DNA of 64,000 nt from JAWPMV01 sp038527215 (GCA_038527215.1 JBCBGC010000018.1:1-64000); one strand, 5' to 3'. Positions 1-8,593 are shown, numbered from the stretch's first letter. Notes: generated by a model from the sequence alone, not told the origin. Made by a program: numbers and translations.

Positions 1-1047
1 TTGTCTGCTCCTCCTCCGGAGCCCCTTGCCCTGGGGGACCTTGAGGAATTATTTAGCGGACTCCAGGAACCGCCCCAGACTTTTTGTATCGACCCCAATC
101 GAGATACCGTTTTAGTGGGAGAGCAGGGCACGATCGTTTATGTGAGGGCCCATTCGTTTGTTCTGGAACCTGGTCAAAGAAAACGATGTGTGGAACTCGC
201 CCTCACGGAGGTCTATGAGTTGGCGGATATGCTGGTTCATCGCCTGACGACGACCTCAGATGGTGAGCTGCTTCAATCATCCGGGATGTTTCATATCGGT
301 GCTTCTCTGGCAGGGAAGCCGGTGGAAATTATCCAGGATCTTCTCGTGATGAGTCCCCAAAAATATGAAGGGGATTCCACCCTGGGGGTATACGATGGTG
401 TAAGGGTGGCCAATGGCTTGATGGACTGGCAAAGGCGAGAGGAGTATCTGGGTCGAGTGCCTGGAAATCTATTTTGGGAATGCTTTCAAGTGGACACTAC
501 GGAAGTAGAAAGATGTGGCTTTTTCTTTTGTCAGATCAGGCGATTTTTTCGTCGGATTATGGGAAAAAAGATAGTCGAAAAAGCCGTTGGTACGCCCAGC
601 CCCTGTATCTCGATTGATGAAAGGCGGGAAGATTTTGAAGGCAAGTATCAAGGATTTTCTGCGGAACAATTGAAAGAGATTCCTCAGAAAGATATATCAT
701 ATTATGTGTTTAGCAGGCGAGGAGGATGGGCCAATCTTGATTGGTTAATGAAAATCAGCGAACCGGCAACTCTCTTCGTACAACTGGAACATCACAAAGA
801 ACAGGAAGTCCGGGCTATTTTTCCGGGGCAAAGGAGCATTGTTCCATTGGAAGCGTATGGGGGCGGATATGGTAAGAGGAATTTGCCAGAAGGCTATCCG
901 GTAGTGGTGTTGGCCCTTCGTTTTGTAAAGGGACTGCCGCAAATCGCTACGAGTCGTGCTATAGTAGGAGAAGAAAGGGAGCAAAACTTTGATTTTCAAA
1001 CCCTCGGTATGGAGGAGTTGAAAAAGCGGTTAAAAACGCTGAATTGA
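1..1047 (+). CDS. Conserved Bacteroidota protein of unknown function, probably 5'-truncated
   Basis: The frame is open from the first base of the window, so the real start probably lies upstream. The first codon here is TTG and no signal peptide or lipobox is visible. Residues about 28-110 (IDPNRDTVLVGEQGT, ADMLVHRLTTTSDGELL, GMFHIGA) match my memory of a surface-protein domain common in Bacteroidota, in which a beta-rich region is followed by 'set of TTS-GELLE-GGM' motifs. The remaining 240 residues are not recognised. The C-terminus is complete and ends in a Lys/Arg-rich helix. It is followed after about 100 bases by the esterase gene on the same strand. Function is unknown; a cell-surface role is only inferred from the family. 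Confidence 0.75.
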   Translation: MSAPPPEPLALGDLEELFSGLQEPPQTFCIDPNRDTVLVGEQGTIVYVRAHSFVLEPGQRKRCVELALTEVYELADMLVHRLTTTSDGELLQSSGMFHIGASLAGKPVEIIQDLLVMSPQKYEGDSTLGVYDGVRVANGLMDWQRREEYLGRVPGNLFWECFQVDTTEVERCGFFFCQIRRFFRRIMGKKIVEKAVGTPSPCISIDERREDFEGKYQGFSAEQLKEIPQKDISYYVFSRRGGWANLDWLMKISEPATLFVQLEHHKEQEVRAIFPGQRSIVPLEAYGGGYGKRNLPEGYPVVVLALRFVKGLPQIATSRAIVGEEREQNFDFQTLGMEELKKRLKTLN

Positions 1048-1155
1048 GGTACTCGGGTAGGGGAGAGGCTGGCTTGAATGATATAGGGTTGTCGGATGAT
1101 TGGAAAAAGGATAAGCTCGCTCCTTCCTGGCCTGATACCCTAAAGCACACCACTT

Positions 1156-2352
1156 ATGACACACAAGATTTTTCTCCTTTGCTTAGCTTGCTTGCTCTAT
1201 CTTTCTGTTGATCTGTTTGGGCAGGGAAAGCCTCCTGAACCCATCACCCTGGGCGAATCGGTTTCGATCTATTCGAACATCCTGAAGGAGGAGCGAAAAC
1301 TCCTGATTTACTTACCGTCTTCTCATCAGGATTCCACCCTGTCAGAAAAGCATCCGGTCTTATTTGTGCTGGATGGAGATTGGTATTTTCCGGCGACTGC
1401 AGGGATGCTCGCTTACGCCAAAGGCGCTTTTAGCCTGCCGGAAATGATCGTGGTGGCGATCTCAAATACGGATCGGGTCCGGGATTTTACGCCCACCCGT
1501 TCCAATCAGAACATGTTTGGGGAGGAGATTCAGGGATTGGAGAACTCTGGCGGAGGGCCTGTTTTTATCCGCTTTCTTCAGGAAGAACTCATCCCCTATA
1601 TCGATACCAGTTACCGGGCGGCGGATCATAGGATTCTGGCTGGCCATTCTTTTGGGGGCTTACTGGTCAATCACCTCATGACTACCCAACCGGAGCTGTT
1701 TCATGGCTACATCCTGATTGACCCGAGCCTTTGGTGGGACCAGGCCCGGCAAGTGGCCCAAACCGAACGCTTTTTGAATACTCGTCCTAACTGGAAAAAT
1801 CGGCTCTTTTTTGCCCTGGCTGACCACGATACCGGCCTTGAAGCGGAGAATGGCCCCCATGTGAAGGCCATGGCGGATTATCAGGCCCTTTTTCGGGCGG
1901 CTACTTTTCCGAATCTGGAGGACCGTTTTGCTTTTTTCGCAGATGAAACCCACGCTTCGGTGGGGCTGCCAGCTATGTACCAGGGCTTGCGATTTTTGTT
2001 TAAAGGGTACCGACCCGCGGATAGTGTTTTTCAGCATCTGGATTTGCTGGAAGCCCATTTTTCCAAACTCTCTGAAGCATATGGCGTCGAAATGTGGCCG
2101 CCGGAAGGCCTGGTCAGAAATCTGGGGTGGGGGGCGCAGTATGGAGAAAAAAATCTGGAGAAGGCCCTGGACTTTTTTTCGCTAAACCTAAAGCACTACC
2201 CGAAATCTGCCAATGCGCATAAGGTCCTGGGAGAAGCCTACGAAATGAATGGACAAGGGAAAAAAGCCCGGTTTCACTTTCAGGAAGCGCTTAAGCTTCA
2301 TCCCTCGGATGATCAGCTGAAGGAAAAACTCAAGCAGGTAAGAGAAGAGTAG
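1156..2352 (+). CDS. Secreted alpha/beta-hydrolase (Fes/IroE-like esterase) with C-terminal TPR
   Basis: 398 residues. A signal peptide is visible at residues 1-23, ending near FGQ. The body reads as a D-family esterase of the Fes/IroE/esterase D type: VLFVLDGDWYF near 69-78, the nucleophile elbow GHSFGG with Ser165, and a late histidine in DETHAS (His266). The last 75 residues (about 325-395) form a tetratricopeptide-like helical pair (NAHKVLGEAYEMNGQGKKAR). This hydrolase plus TPR arrangement is frequent in Bacteroidota. Members hydrolyse siderophore esters or acyl/feruloyl esters; the substrate cannot be read from the sequence. It probably acts in the periplasm or outside the cell. The next gene, a GH30 glycosidase, is 210 bases downstream and may be separately transcribed. 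Confidence 0.85.
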   Translation: MTHKIFLLCLACLLYLSVDLFGQGKPPEPITLGESVSIYSNILKEERKLLIYLPSSHQDSTLSEKHPVLFVLDGDWYFPATAGMLAYAKGAFSLPEMIVVAISNTDRVRDFTPTRSNQNMFGEEIQGLENSGGGPVFIRFLQEELIPYIDTSYRAADHRILAGHSFGGLLVNHLMTTQPELFHGYILIDPSLWWDQARQVAQTERFLNTRPNWKNRLFFALADHDTGLEAENGPHVKAMADYQALFRAATFPNLEDRFAFFADETHASVGLPAMYQGLRFLFKGYRPADSVFQHLDLLEAHFSKLSEAYGVEMWPPEGLVRNLGWGAQYGEKNLEKALDFFSLNLKHYPKSANAHKVLGEAYEMNGQGKKARFHFQEALKLHPSDDQLKEKLKQVREE

Positions 2353-2562
2353 GAAGGCCCCATTGTTCAGAAAACCAGGCATGACGGGTTCAGGTGCCGG
2401 TCATGGTAGGGGGAATTATGGATCATTTTCGGGAAAGGATTCTTCCTCATCTGAAGGGGGCGAATTCCCCAAAAGGAGCTGTTTCCTCAGCAGGGCTTTT
2501 TTTGTAGATTGAGCTATCCGGGCGAAGTGTTGCCTGGACCCTAAGTTTTAAGAAAACCTTGC

Positions 2563-4056
2563 ATGAAACGGAACCTATTCACTTTTTTGACCTGCCTAAT
2601 CTTTGTAGGCTGTACCACTCCCCCTACGGCCACCGAGAGCCCCTCTACCCCTGCCGCCAATACGGGCGTTGACATGGGCTCAGTTCTGGGTAAAACTTCG
2701 GTGGTTTATACCACGGCTAGTGAGACGGAATTGCGACTTGAAGAAACGGCTAATCCCACTTTTGAGGAAGCAACCCAACCGTTGGAAAATGAAGTTTCCA
2801 TTTTTGTCAATCCCCAAAAGAGTTTTCAAAGTCTTTTGGGCATAGGGGGAGCAGTAACGGATGCTTCTGCGGAAGTCTTCGCCAAATTACCTCCTGAGGT
2901 ACAGGAGGAGTTTTTGACCGCCTATTATGATCAGGAAAAAGGGATTGGCTACTCCTTGTCCCGGACCCCAATCCATAGCTGTGATTTCAGCAGTGGCAGC
3001 TTTACCTACATAGAAGAGGGAGATACTTCCCTCAGCACCTTTGACATCGGACATGACCGGGAATTCCGGATTCCGCTCATCAAACGCACCATCGAAGCCG
3101 CGGGTGGCAGTCTTTTGCTGTACGCAAGTCCCTGGAGCCCCCCGGCCTTTATGAAGTCCAATAAGAATATGTTACAGGGTGGGAAACTGCTGCCGGAATT
3201 TTTCGAAGCCTGGGCCTTGTACTATGCCAAATTTATCCAGGCCTACGAAGCTGAAGGCATGCCGATTTGGGGCCTGACCATCCAAAATGAGCCCATGGCA
3301 GTGCAGCGCTGGGAGTCTTGTATTTACACTGCTGAAGAGGAAAGAGATTTTCTGAAGAATCACCTCGGACCCACCCTGGAAAAAGAAGGATTGGGGGACA
3401 AAAAAATTGTGGTATGGGACCACAACCGCGACCTGATCAACCATCGGGCGAATACCATCTTCGAGGACCCCGAGGCTGCTCAGTACGCCTGGGGCATCGG
3501 CTTCCACTGGTATGAAACCTGGGCCGGAGGCCAGCCGATGTTCACCAACTTGGGCAACATCAAGGAGTCATTCCCAACTAAAAACCTGCTCTTTACCGAA
3601 GGTTGTCAGGAAGGCTTCCGTCCGGACCGCTATCAGTATTGGCAGCATGCCGAGCGCTACGGCCGCTCCATGATCAATGATTTCAACCAGGGCACGGTGG
3701 GTTGGACGGATTGGAATATCCTCCTGGATCAAGGCGGTGGCCCTAACCATGTGGGCAACTTTTGCTTTGCCCCGATTCACGGAGATACTGAAAAAGGTGA
3801 ATTGATCTACACCCCGACCTACTATTATATCGGGCACTTCTCCAAGTTCATCCGCCCTGGGGCGGTGCGGATCAGCACCGTCAGCAGCCGTAGCCACTTG
3901 CTCAGCACTTCTTTCGTCAATGAGGATGGCAGCATGGTCAATGTGGTCATGAACCAGAGCGATATGGACATTGACTATAAGCTGTACGTCGGACCCAATG
4001 AGGCGATTACGATGAGCATTCCCGCTCATGCGATGCAGAGCATTGTAACCCGCTAG
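2563..4056 (+). CDS. GH30 family glycoside hydrolase (lipoprotein)
   Basis: 497 residues. The N-terminus is a lipoprotein signal with lipobox FVGC (Cys17) followed by a Thr/Pro-rich linker to about residue 35. The (beta/alpha)8 barrel carries GIGGAVTDASAEV (93-105), RTPIHSCDFS (134-143), SPWSPPAFMKSN (189-200), the acid/base Glu243 in TIQNEP and the nucleophile Glu346 in LLFTEGC. The C-terminal beta domain ends in AHAMQSIVTR. GH30 includes glucosylceramidases and endo-beta-1,6-glucanases; the TIQNEP/FTEG spacing fits those. Surface-anchored breakdown of beta-1,6-glucan or a similar polymer is an inference. A strong hairpin follows the stop codon. Confidence in the family is high, in the substrate low. 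Confidence 0.93.
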   Translation: MKRNLFTFLTCLIFVGCTTPPTATESPSTPAANTGVDMGSVLGKTSVVYTTASETELRLEETANPTFEEATQPLENEVSIFVNPQKSFQSLLGIGGAVTDASAEVFAKLPPEVQEEFLTAYYDQEKGIGYSLSRTPIHSCDFSSGSFTYIEEGDTSLSTFDIGHDREFRIPLIKRTIEAAGGSLLLYASPWSPPAFMKSNKNMLQGGKLLPEFFEAWALYYAKFIQAYEAEGMPIWGLTIQNEPMAVQRWESCIYTAEEERDFLKNHLGPTLEKEGLGDKKIVVWDHNRDLINHRANTIFEDPEAAQYAWGIGFHWYETWAGGQPMFTNLGNIKESFPTKNLLFTEGCQEGFRPDRYQYWQHAERYGRSMINDFNQGTVGWTDWNILLDQGGGPNHVGNFCFAPIHGDTEKGELIYTPTYYYIGHFSKFIRPGAVRISTVSSRSHLLSTSFVNEDGSMVNVVMNQSDMDIDYKLYVGPNEAITMSIPAHAMQSIVTR

Positions 4057-4082
4057 GGCTAGTCTCATAAACCTATATTTCA

Positions 4083-4127
4083 CCCCGGAAAGCCTTCTGA
4101 CCTAAGTGGTCAAAAGGCTTTTCGGGG
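4083..4127 (+). terminator. Hairpin after the GH30 gene
   Basis: Two 20-base arms (4083-4102 and 4108-4127) pair with one G-U and one C-A position around the 5-base loop TAAGT. The stem lies 27 bases after the GH30 stop. There is no T-run behind it on the plus strand, so termination may be factor-assisted, or the hairpin may simply protect the 3' end. Confidence 0.6.
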
Positions 4128-4290
4128 TCTCCACCATGAGGTATCGAAGGCATTGGTGGACCGCGATGGTATCGGTAGCAGCGGATTGCATCCGCTGGGA
4201 GGGTCTCAGCGTCTGCTGCGGGATTGGCCGCAGCTTCAAGCTGCGGCTACGGTATCCACCCTGCGGCTTCGATGGCATCCCCTGGATCCT

Positions 4291-4470
4291 GACCGGCTGG
4301 AAGCCAGTGTTACGGTCTCCACCATACGGTCTCGATGGCATCGGTAGCAGCGGATTGCATCCGCTGGGAGGGTCTCAGCGTCTGCTGAGAAGGTGTTTCA
4401 GCGTTCGCTGAGGGATTGGCCGCAGCTTCAAGCTGCGGCTACGGTCTCCACCATGCGGTTTCGATGGCAT
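4291..4470. repeat. Long direct repeat, copy 1
   Basis: About 180 bases beginning at GACCGGCTGGAAGCC. It is nearly identical to 4764-4943, with an offset of 473 bases and only scattered single-base differences. It contains the CAGCGGAT/ATCCGCTG, CTCAGC/GCTGAG and CCGCAGCTT/AAGCTGCGG palindromes. A shorter version lacking the middle segment lies at about 4166-4252. Confidence 0.8.
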
Positions 4471-4517
4471 TGGTAGACCGCGATGGTATCGGTAGCAGCG
4501 GATTGCATCCGCTGGGT

Positions 4518-4823
4518 GCTGACAGGTTTCACCAGGATAGATATCCGGGGAGGAATCCTGACCGGCTGGAAGCCGGTGTTACGGTATCCACCCTGCGGTC
4601 TCGATGGTATCCGCTGGGGGCTAACAGGTTTCGCCCGGATGGATATCCGGGGAGGAATCCTGACCGGCTGGAAGCCAGTGTTACGGTCTCCACCCTGCGG
4701 TTTCGGTGGCATCCGCTGGAGGCTGACCGGTTTCACCCGGATGGATATCCGGGGAGGGATCCTGACCGGCTGGAAGCCAGTGTTACGGTCTCCACCATGC
4801 GGTCTCGATGGCATCGGTAGCAG
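4518..4823. repeat. Tandem repeat, three units of 102 bases
   Basis: Units begin at 4518, 4620 and 4722 with GCTGACAGG, GCTAACAGG and GCTGACCGG. Each contains a GGATATCCGG-like palindrome, the GACCGGCTGGAAGCC core and a TACGGT-TCCACC connector. Spacing is exactly 102 bases twice, which points to recent tandem duplication within the mosaic block. Confidence 0.85.
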
Positions 4824-4943
4824 CGGATGGCATCCGCTGGGAGGGTCTCAGCGTCTGCTGAGAAGGTGTTTCAGCGTTCGCTGAGGGATTGGCCGCAGCT
4901 TCAAGCTGCGGCTACGGTTTCCACCCTGCGGTCTCGATGGCAT
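4764..4943. repeat. Long direct repeat, copy 2
   Basis: Second copy of the roughly 180-base segment at 4291-4470, overlapping the third 102-base tandem unit. One visible difference is CGGATGGCATCCG here against CGGATTGCATCCG in copy 1; it changes only the loop of that palindrome. Confidence 0.8.
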
Positions 4944-5009
4944 CCGCTGGATCCTGACCGGCTGAAAGCCAGTGTTACGGGTTCTCACCTCTCACCTCTC
5001 ACAGTTCCG

Positions 5010-5396
5010 CTACTGCGGAACGGTCTCACCTCTCACAAACCCAAATTTCTGAGGGGCAAAGGTCGCATTCAGGCCCATGCCGATGGCGGCTTGCTTTAGT
5101 CCTCCGGGTACCTCACCCATGAAGAGGAATGGACCGGGCTCGGCGATCTGTAATAATTGTGGGAAATGCCCGGCGGCTGTGGTGCTGAGGTGTAAGCCCA
5201 GGGCTTCTGCGTCTTTAAAGAGGTCGTATACTACCAGGACATTTCTTTCCGGATCGAAGTAGCAATCTACTTTTAGGGCATTGGGTTCGTTGGCTTGCAT
5301 CTGTTCCGCTACTTGTTGGTAGATGGCTTGAAGGGCTTCGGCTTGTCCTGCTTTGGGTGTCCACTGGTAGACGACGGTGATGGCTTGATTGTTCAT
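5010..5396 (-). CDS. Antibiotic biosynthesis monooxygenase (ABM)-like domain protein
   Basis: 128 residues from the ATG at 5396; an upstream in-frame ATG at 5435 would add 13 unlikely residues. The N-terminal 90 residues have the ABM ferredoxin-like pattern: ITVVYQWTPKAGQAEAL, a helix, DCYFDPERNVLVVYDLFKD, then HLSTTAAGHFPQLLQIAEPGP. ABM proteins are small dimeric cytosolic enzymes or stress proteins that often oxidise quinol-like compounds; no cofactor site can be read here. It is divergent to the GlxA-type regulator at 5537, with about 140 bases between the start codons, so that regulator may control it. The 3' end runs up to the repeat block. Confidence 0.8.
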   Translation of the reverse strand: MNNQAITVVYQWTPKAGQAEALQAIYQQVAEQMQANEPNALKVDCYFDPERNVLVVYDLFKDAEALGLHLSTTAAGHFPQLLQIAEPGPFLFMGEVPGGLKQAAIGMGLNATFAPQKFGFVRGETVPQ

Positions 5397-5493
5397 GATA
5401 CTATAATTAAAAGTTTTGTTAAAATCGATTGACAATTCAAAGGTATGGCGTAAAAGGCTATTTGATAGGTGTCATTATTGACATCTTAGGGGG

Positions 5494-5524
5494 TTGATTG
5501 TGTCAAACTATTCTGTTACCTTTG
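5494..5524 (+). promoter_or_regulatory. Bacteroidota-type promoter of the GlxA-like regulator gene
   Basis: A -7 box TACCTTTG (5517-5524) matches the Bacteroidota consensus TAnnTTTG. A TTG at 5494-5496 lies 20 bases upstream, as expected for the -33 element. The start codon at 5537 would be only a few bases after the predicted transcription start, so the mRNA may be almost leaderless. A second TACCTTTG occurs on the minus strand at 5445-5438, in the right place for the divergent monooxygenase-like gene, but without a clear -33 partner. Confidence 0.5.
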
Positions 5525-5536
5525 AAAAAAAGTGTG

Positions 5537-6529
5537 ATGAAACATCTGAGTTTGCTGATTCCCCGCGGTCCGCTCATCGTGGATACCATCATTGGAACCC
5601 TCAACCTGTTTCGCATGGCGAACCGCTACGCCCGGCGAATGGGATTTCTGGAGGAGGATTTGTTTGCCATAGACTTGGTGGCCTATGATCGAGCGCCCCT
5701 GAGCTATCAGGAATTTTTCCAACTGACTCCTACCAAAACCCTGGCTGAGGTAGATAAAACCGATGTGATCATCATCTCTTCTATTATTGGCCATCTGGAA
5801 AAAGCGGTAGCCAATAATCAGGAAATGGTGCAATGGATCCGAGACAAAAGGGTGGAGCAAGAAGCAGAAGTGGTAAGTCTGTGTCGGAGTGCTTTTCTAT
5901 TGGCAGAAACAGGCCTCTTGAATGGCAAAGCCTGCACCACCCACTGGGAAGTGCATCAGCAGTTCGAGAAAAGCTATCCTCAGGTGCAGCTTTTACCCGA
6001 AAAAATCATTACAGAAGACCGGGGCATCTATACCAGTGGAGGCGCTTACTCATTCCTTAACATGGTCCTTTATTTGATCGAAAAGTACTATGGCAGGGAA
6101 ACGGCGATCTGGTGTTCCAAAATGGCGGAGATCGAATTTGACCGCATTAACCAAAACCAGTTTGTGATCTTCAACGGGCAAAAGGATCATGGCGATGAGA
6201 CCATACAGGCAGTGCAGGACTACATTGAGGAGCATTTTGCGGAAAGGTTGAACATAGAGGAACTGGCCCAGCGCTTTGCCGTCAGTACCCGGACCTTTAT
6301 CCGGCGCTTTAAAAAAGCTACGCTGAACACACCACTGGAATATATCCAGCGGGTCAAAGTTGAAGTCGCTAAAAAGCGACTGGAGGCTTCCGCCCTGCAT
6401 ATCAATGAAGTGATGTATCAGGTGGGATACCAGGATGAAAAAGCCTTCCGTAAGGTCTTTAAGAAATACACAGGTCTTTCTCCCCTGGAATACCGGCAGA
6501 AGTATAATCGAGAAATCGCTCTAGCTTGA
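5537..6529 (+). CDS. GlxA-type AraC family regulator (DJ-1/PfpI-like domain plus HTH)
   Basis: 330 residues from ATG 5537; the in-frame GTG at 5498 lies upstream of the predicted promoter. The N-terminal 190 residues resemble a DJ-1/PfpI fold. The cysteine-elbow region reads VVSLCRSAFLLAETGLLNG, followed by ACTTHWEV and EKIITEDRGIYTSGGAYSFLNM. The C-terminal 100 residues are two AraC helix-turn-helix motifs: LNIEELAQRFAVSTRTFIRRFKK and the closing YQDEKAFRKVFKKYTGLSPLEYRQKY. GlxA-type proteins are cytosolic transcription factors with a ligand- or stress-sensing amidotransferase-like domain. The divergent ABM-like gene is the likeliest target, by position only. Confidence 0.93.
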   Translation: MKHLSLLIPRGPLIVDTIIGTLNLFRMANRYARRMGFLEEDLFAIDLVAYDRAPLSYQEFFQLTPTKTLAEVDKTDVIIISSIIGHLEKAVANNQEMVQWIRDKRVEQEAEVVSLCRSAFLLAETGLLNGKACTTHWEVHQQFEKSYPQVQLLPEKIITEDRGIYTSGGAYSFLNMVLYLIEKYYGRETAIWCSKMAEIEFDRINQNQFVIFNGQKDHGDETIQAVQDYIEEHFAERLNIEELAQRFAVSTRTFIRRFKKATLNTPLEYIQRVKVEVAKKRLEASALHINEVMYQVGYQDEKAFRKVFKKYTGLSPLEYRQKYNREIALA

Positions 6530-6580
6530 TTCGCAGCTTTGTGCTGTGAAATCCCTACCTTGTAGCAAGCCCTTTTGCCT

Positions 6581-7051
6581 ATGTCCTCAGATGCTTTTAC
6601 ACAAACCTGGTGGGAAAAAGAAGCCGTCCCCCATTTTGAAAAACCTGCCGATCATCCCCTTTATGCCGGTTGGTCTCCTACGGCCGATGTAGATGTGCAG
6701 TGGTTCAGGGTGGACCTAAGCCATACTGGCCAAAAATTCTCTTTCTCTTATTTTGAGGTAGGGAAAATCTTTGTCGGCTATGGGGTAAAGGAAGATGGAC
6801 GGTTTCTGCTTTCCGTGGGCGCCCCAGGCTTGGACAAAAGCCAGCTTACAGAAAAAGAATTGTCCTACGTCAATCCCCACCACCGCTGTTCCATTTGGCT
6901 GGCCAGTGAAGAAGCTCAGCTTACCCATCAGACCAAACCCCTCCTTTCTCTCCGCTTTCAGGTATTTACGGGCTTTCACCTGGACATTCCTGTGGCCCAG
7001 CTTCCGGAAGAACCTCGGCTGGGCTTGTACGCCATTGATTGGTATCAATAA
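6581..7051 (+). CDS. Hypothetical cytosolic protein
   Basis: 156 residues from the ATG at 6581. It is Trp/Phe/Tyr-rich, with no signal peptide or membrane segment. Visible features are WWEKEAVPHFEKPADHPLYAGW near the N-terminus, an alternating beta-rich middle and a YAIDWYQ end. I do not recognise a family. It is followed with no gap, or a 13-base overlap depending on the start chosen, by the small DPIGV-family gene, so the two are probably co-transcribed. Confidence 0.7.
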   Translation: MSSDAFTQTWWEKEAVPHFEKPADHPLYAGWSPTADVDVQWFRVDLSHTGQKFSFSYFEVGKIFVGYGVKEDGRFLLSVGAPGLDKSQLTEKELSYVNPHHRCSIWLASEEAQLTHQTKPLLSLRFQVFTGFHLDIPVAQLPEEPRLGLYAIDWYQ

Positions 7052-7068
7052 GACATACGCCTAAGCTT

Positions 7069-7359
7069 TTGAAAAACCCTAAAAAACTGGAAGAACTGCG
7101 CCAACGCATAGACGAAGTGCTCTTTTATCGGAGGGACCCGATTGGGGTTTCTCACCTGCCTTCGGCTCGGGGAGAATACAGTTCTTATGTGAAAGGGCTG
7201 GTTCCGCAGGTCTTGCAAGGGGAAGCTCGGCGTATTGCGGATCACCTTTCAGAAATTCAGCGGAGTTCCATGGGTGGTGAAGTAACTGCTGAACGTAATC
7301 TAGAGGTGGCCCAATATTTATTAGAGGTAAAGGAAGCGGTAGAAAAAGGCTGGCGGTGA
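7069..7359 (+). CDS. Small conserved protein of the 'DPIGV/EY-SY' family, function unknown
   Basis: 96 residues from TTG 7069, or 106 from TTG 7039, which overlaps the preceding stop; no ATG is available. The core VLFYRRDPIGVSHLPSARG followed by EYSSYV and, after a helix, QRSSMGG matches a small uncharacterised protein family I recall in many bacteria (pattern L-REWDPIGV...P-A-DEYDSY...). No enzymatic motif is visible. It is all-helical and charged, and so likely cytosolic. The non-ATG start and tight coupling to the upstream gene suggest translational coupling. Confidence 0.7.
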   Translation: MKNPKKLEELRQRIDEVLFYRRDPIGVSHLPSARGEYSSYVKGLVPQVLQGEARRIADHLSEIQRSSMGGEVTAERNLEVAQYLLEVKEAVEKGWR

Positions 7360-7411
7360 AAAGGCAGAATTTTTGTTACTTACTCTTCACAACCACTTAA
7401 CACATTCCATC

Positions 7412-7939
7412 ATGAACACGCGACGCATTTCCCTGCTTACCCTGCTGAGCCTTTTTGCCTGTGTTTCCTGTCAGTCTGTTTCGGTCGGACCAAACCAGGT
7501 AGGTGTGATTTTTAAAAAATTTGGCGGAGGGGTAGATACTACGGAGTATTTATTGGCAGGAAATCATCTGATCGGCAACTCGGATCGGCTGATTTTATAT
7601 GATTATGTGGATTTGGAGGAAAGCTTCTTGTATGAAGTAGCCGGCCCGGACAGCCAGTCTTATACAGTGGAACTGGATGTTTTATACCAACTCTTGCCCG
7701 AAAAAGCATCGCTGATTGAAAAGTATCTGGGGGAAGGTTACCAATATTTCCTGATCGGTGAACCCTTTGAGGCCCTCTGCGAAGAATTCACCCTGGATTT
7801 ACCCATGGCAGAGATCACTCCAGCGGTTTGGGAACCTTTGAAGGATGATTTATTAAAGGCGATTGCTTTTCGTGATAAATGGCAGGCCTTAGAAATAGAT
7901 GAGGTGAAGATCAGGCTGCTTTCATCTGATGAAGAATAA
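7412..7939 (+). CDS. SPFH/prohibitin-like lipoprotein, short form
   Basis: 175 residues from ATG 7412. A lipoprotein signal ends at lipobox CVSC. The following region (SVGPNQVGVIFKKFGGGVD, AGNHLIGNSDRLILYDY, YTVELDVLYQL) resembles the N-terminal strand-rich half of SPFH (stomatin/prohibitin/flotillin) domains. It is much shorter than normal SPFH proteins and lacks the long C-terminal coiled coil. The C-terminus is acidic. SPFH proteins scaffold membrane microdomains; here a lipid anchor replaces the usual membrane helix. The role is unknown. It lies about 50 bases after the DPIGV-family gene. Confidence 0.7.
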   Translation: MNTRRISLLTLLSLFACVSCQSVSVGPNQVGVIFKKFGGGVDTTEYLLAGNHLIGNSDRLILYDYVDLEESFLYEVAGPDSQSYTVELDVLYQLLPEKASLIEKYLGEGYQYFLIGEPFEALCEEFTLDLPMAEITPAVWEPLKDDLLKAIAFRDKWQALEIDEVKIRLLSSDEE

Positions 7940-7963
7940 TTCCACTTCCTCATTTTTCTTTTT

Positions 7964-8566
7964 ATGGCACTTTCCCCCTTCTTCCAAAAAATGAATGCCT
8001 GGTGGAAAAAGCTATCGGGTAAGCAAGCCGATCCTTTCAAAGAATCCTTGGCTGCTTTTCAAAATCGGACCATCCATGGGGTGCTAACCCTAGATATTCT
8101 AATGGCCACACCCGATGAGGAGCTTTTGCAAATAGTCTTTGATAACCTGAGTGACAAAATGGGGGATTATCAGCAGGAAGCGGTCATTCTCAGGGAGCAA
8201 TTCAACCCCTCCCAGCAAGCCATTTATTTGAGCTGGTGGCTGGAAGCGGAGGTCCACAACGGTGGCTTCAACCAGTTTTATGTCAATTCCAAAGGACCGT
8301 TTGCAGAGATGATTCCAGAACTCCTGGAGGGAATGAATGCCATGAAATTTGCTAAGCTGACCCGGAAAGCCAACCAGACCTATCAATTACATCAAGCGCA
8401 GATTACCCAACGTCAGGATGGGACCCTGGAAGGCTTTAGCCAGTCCTATCAGGACAATCCCTTGAATGAACTTGATCAGAAATTCTATGACTTGTACGAG
8501 CAGGAAAATCTCTTCGACTTACAAGTCGCTTTTATTCGAAAACATCAAGCCGATTTTGTAGATTAA
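7964..8566 (+). CDS. DUF4375 (DMP19-like) protein
   Basis: 200 residues. The segment AIYLSWWLEAEVHNGGFNQFYVNSKG is the hallmark of DUF4375, a family named after the DNA-mimic protein DMP19. The rest is helical with a charged, acidic C-terminus (DQKFYDLYEQENLFDLQ). DMP19 itself binds a transcription repressor by imitating DNA; most relatives are uncharacterised, so that role is not assigned here. It starts 24 bases after the SPFH-like lipoprotein and is probably in the same transcription unit as its neighbours from 6581 to 9379. Confidence 0.85.
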   Translation: MALSPFFQKMNAWWKKLSGKQADPFKESLAAFQNRTIHGVLTLDILMATPDEELLQIVFDNLSDKMGDYQQEAVILREQFNPSQQAIYLSWWLEAEVHNGGFNQFYVNSKGPFAEMIPELLEGMNAMKFAKLTRKANQTYQLHQAQITQRQDGTLEGFSQSYQDNPLNELDQKFYDLYEQENLFDLQVAFIRKHQADFVD

Positions 8567-8593
8567 GCCTTCGCAATTGCCCAACTTCTTTCC

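Larger units (their letters stand above)
4130..4990. repeat. Mosaic block of palindromic repeats between convergent genes
   Basis: About 860 bases without a credible gene, made of a small set of short palindromes used again and again. They are GACCGGCTGGAAGCC (arms of 6 around GGA when the full CCGGCT/AGCCGG form is present), CCGCAGCTT/AAGCTGCGG, CAGCGGAT/ATCCGCTG, CTCAGC/GCTGAG and CAGCG/CGCTG. They are joined by connectors such as TACGGTCTCCACC and CTCGATGGCAT. The block sits between the convergent GH30 gene and the monooxygenase-like gene at 5396-5010. The same palindromes recur at 36705-36865 and 54146-54600 in the opposite orientation. Open frames inside it only translate the repeats. 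Confidence 0.85.

Noticed and set aside
4102..4884. Several open frames on both strands in the repeat block (up to 134 codons)
   Set aside because: They translate the palindromic repeats (TGFQPV-like periodic peptides) and have no start signals or known domain.
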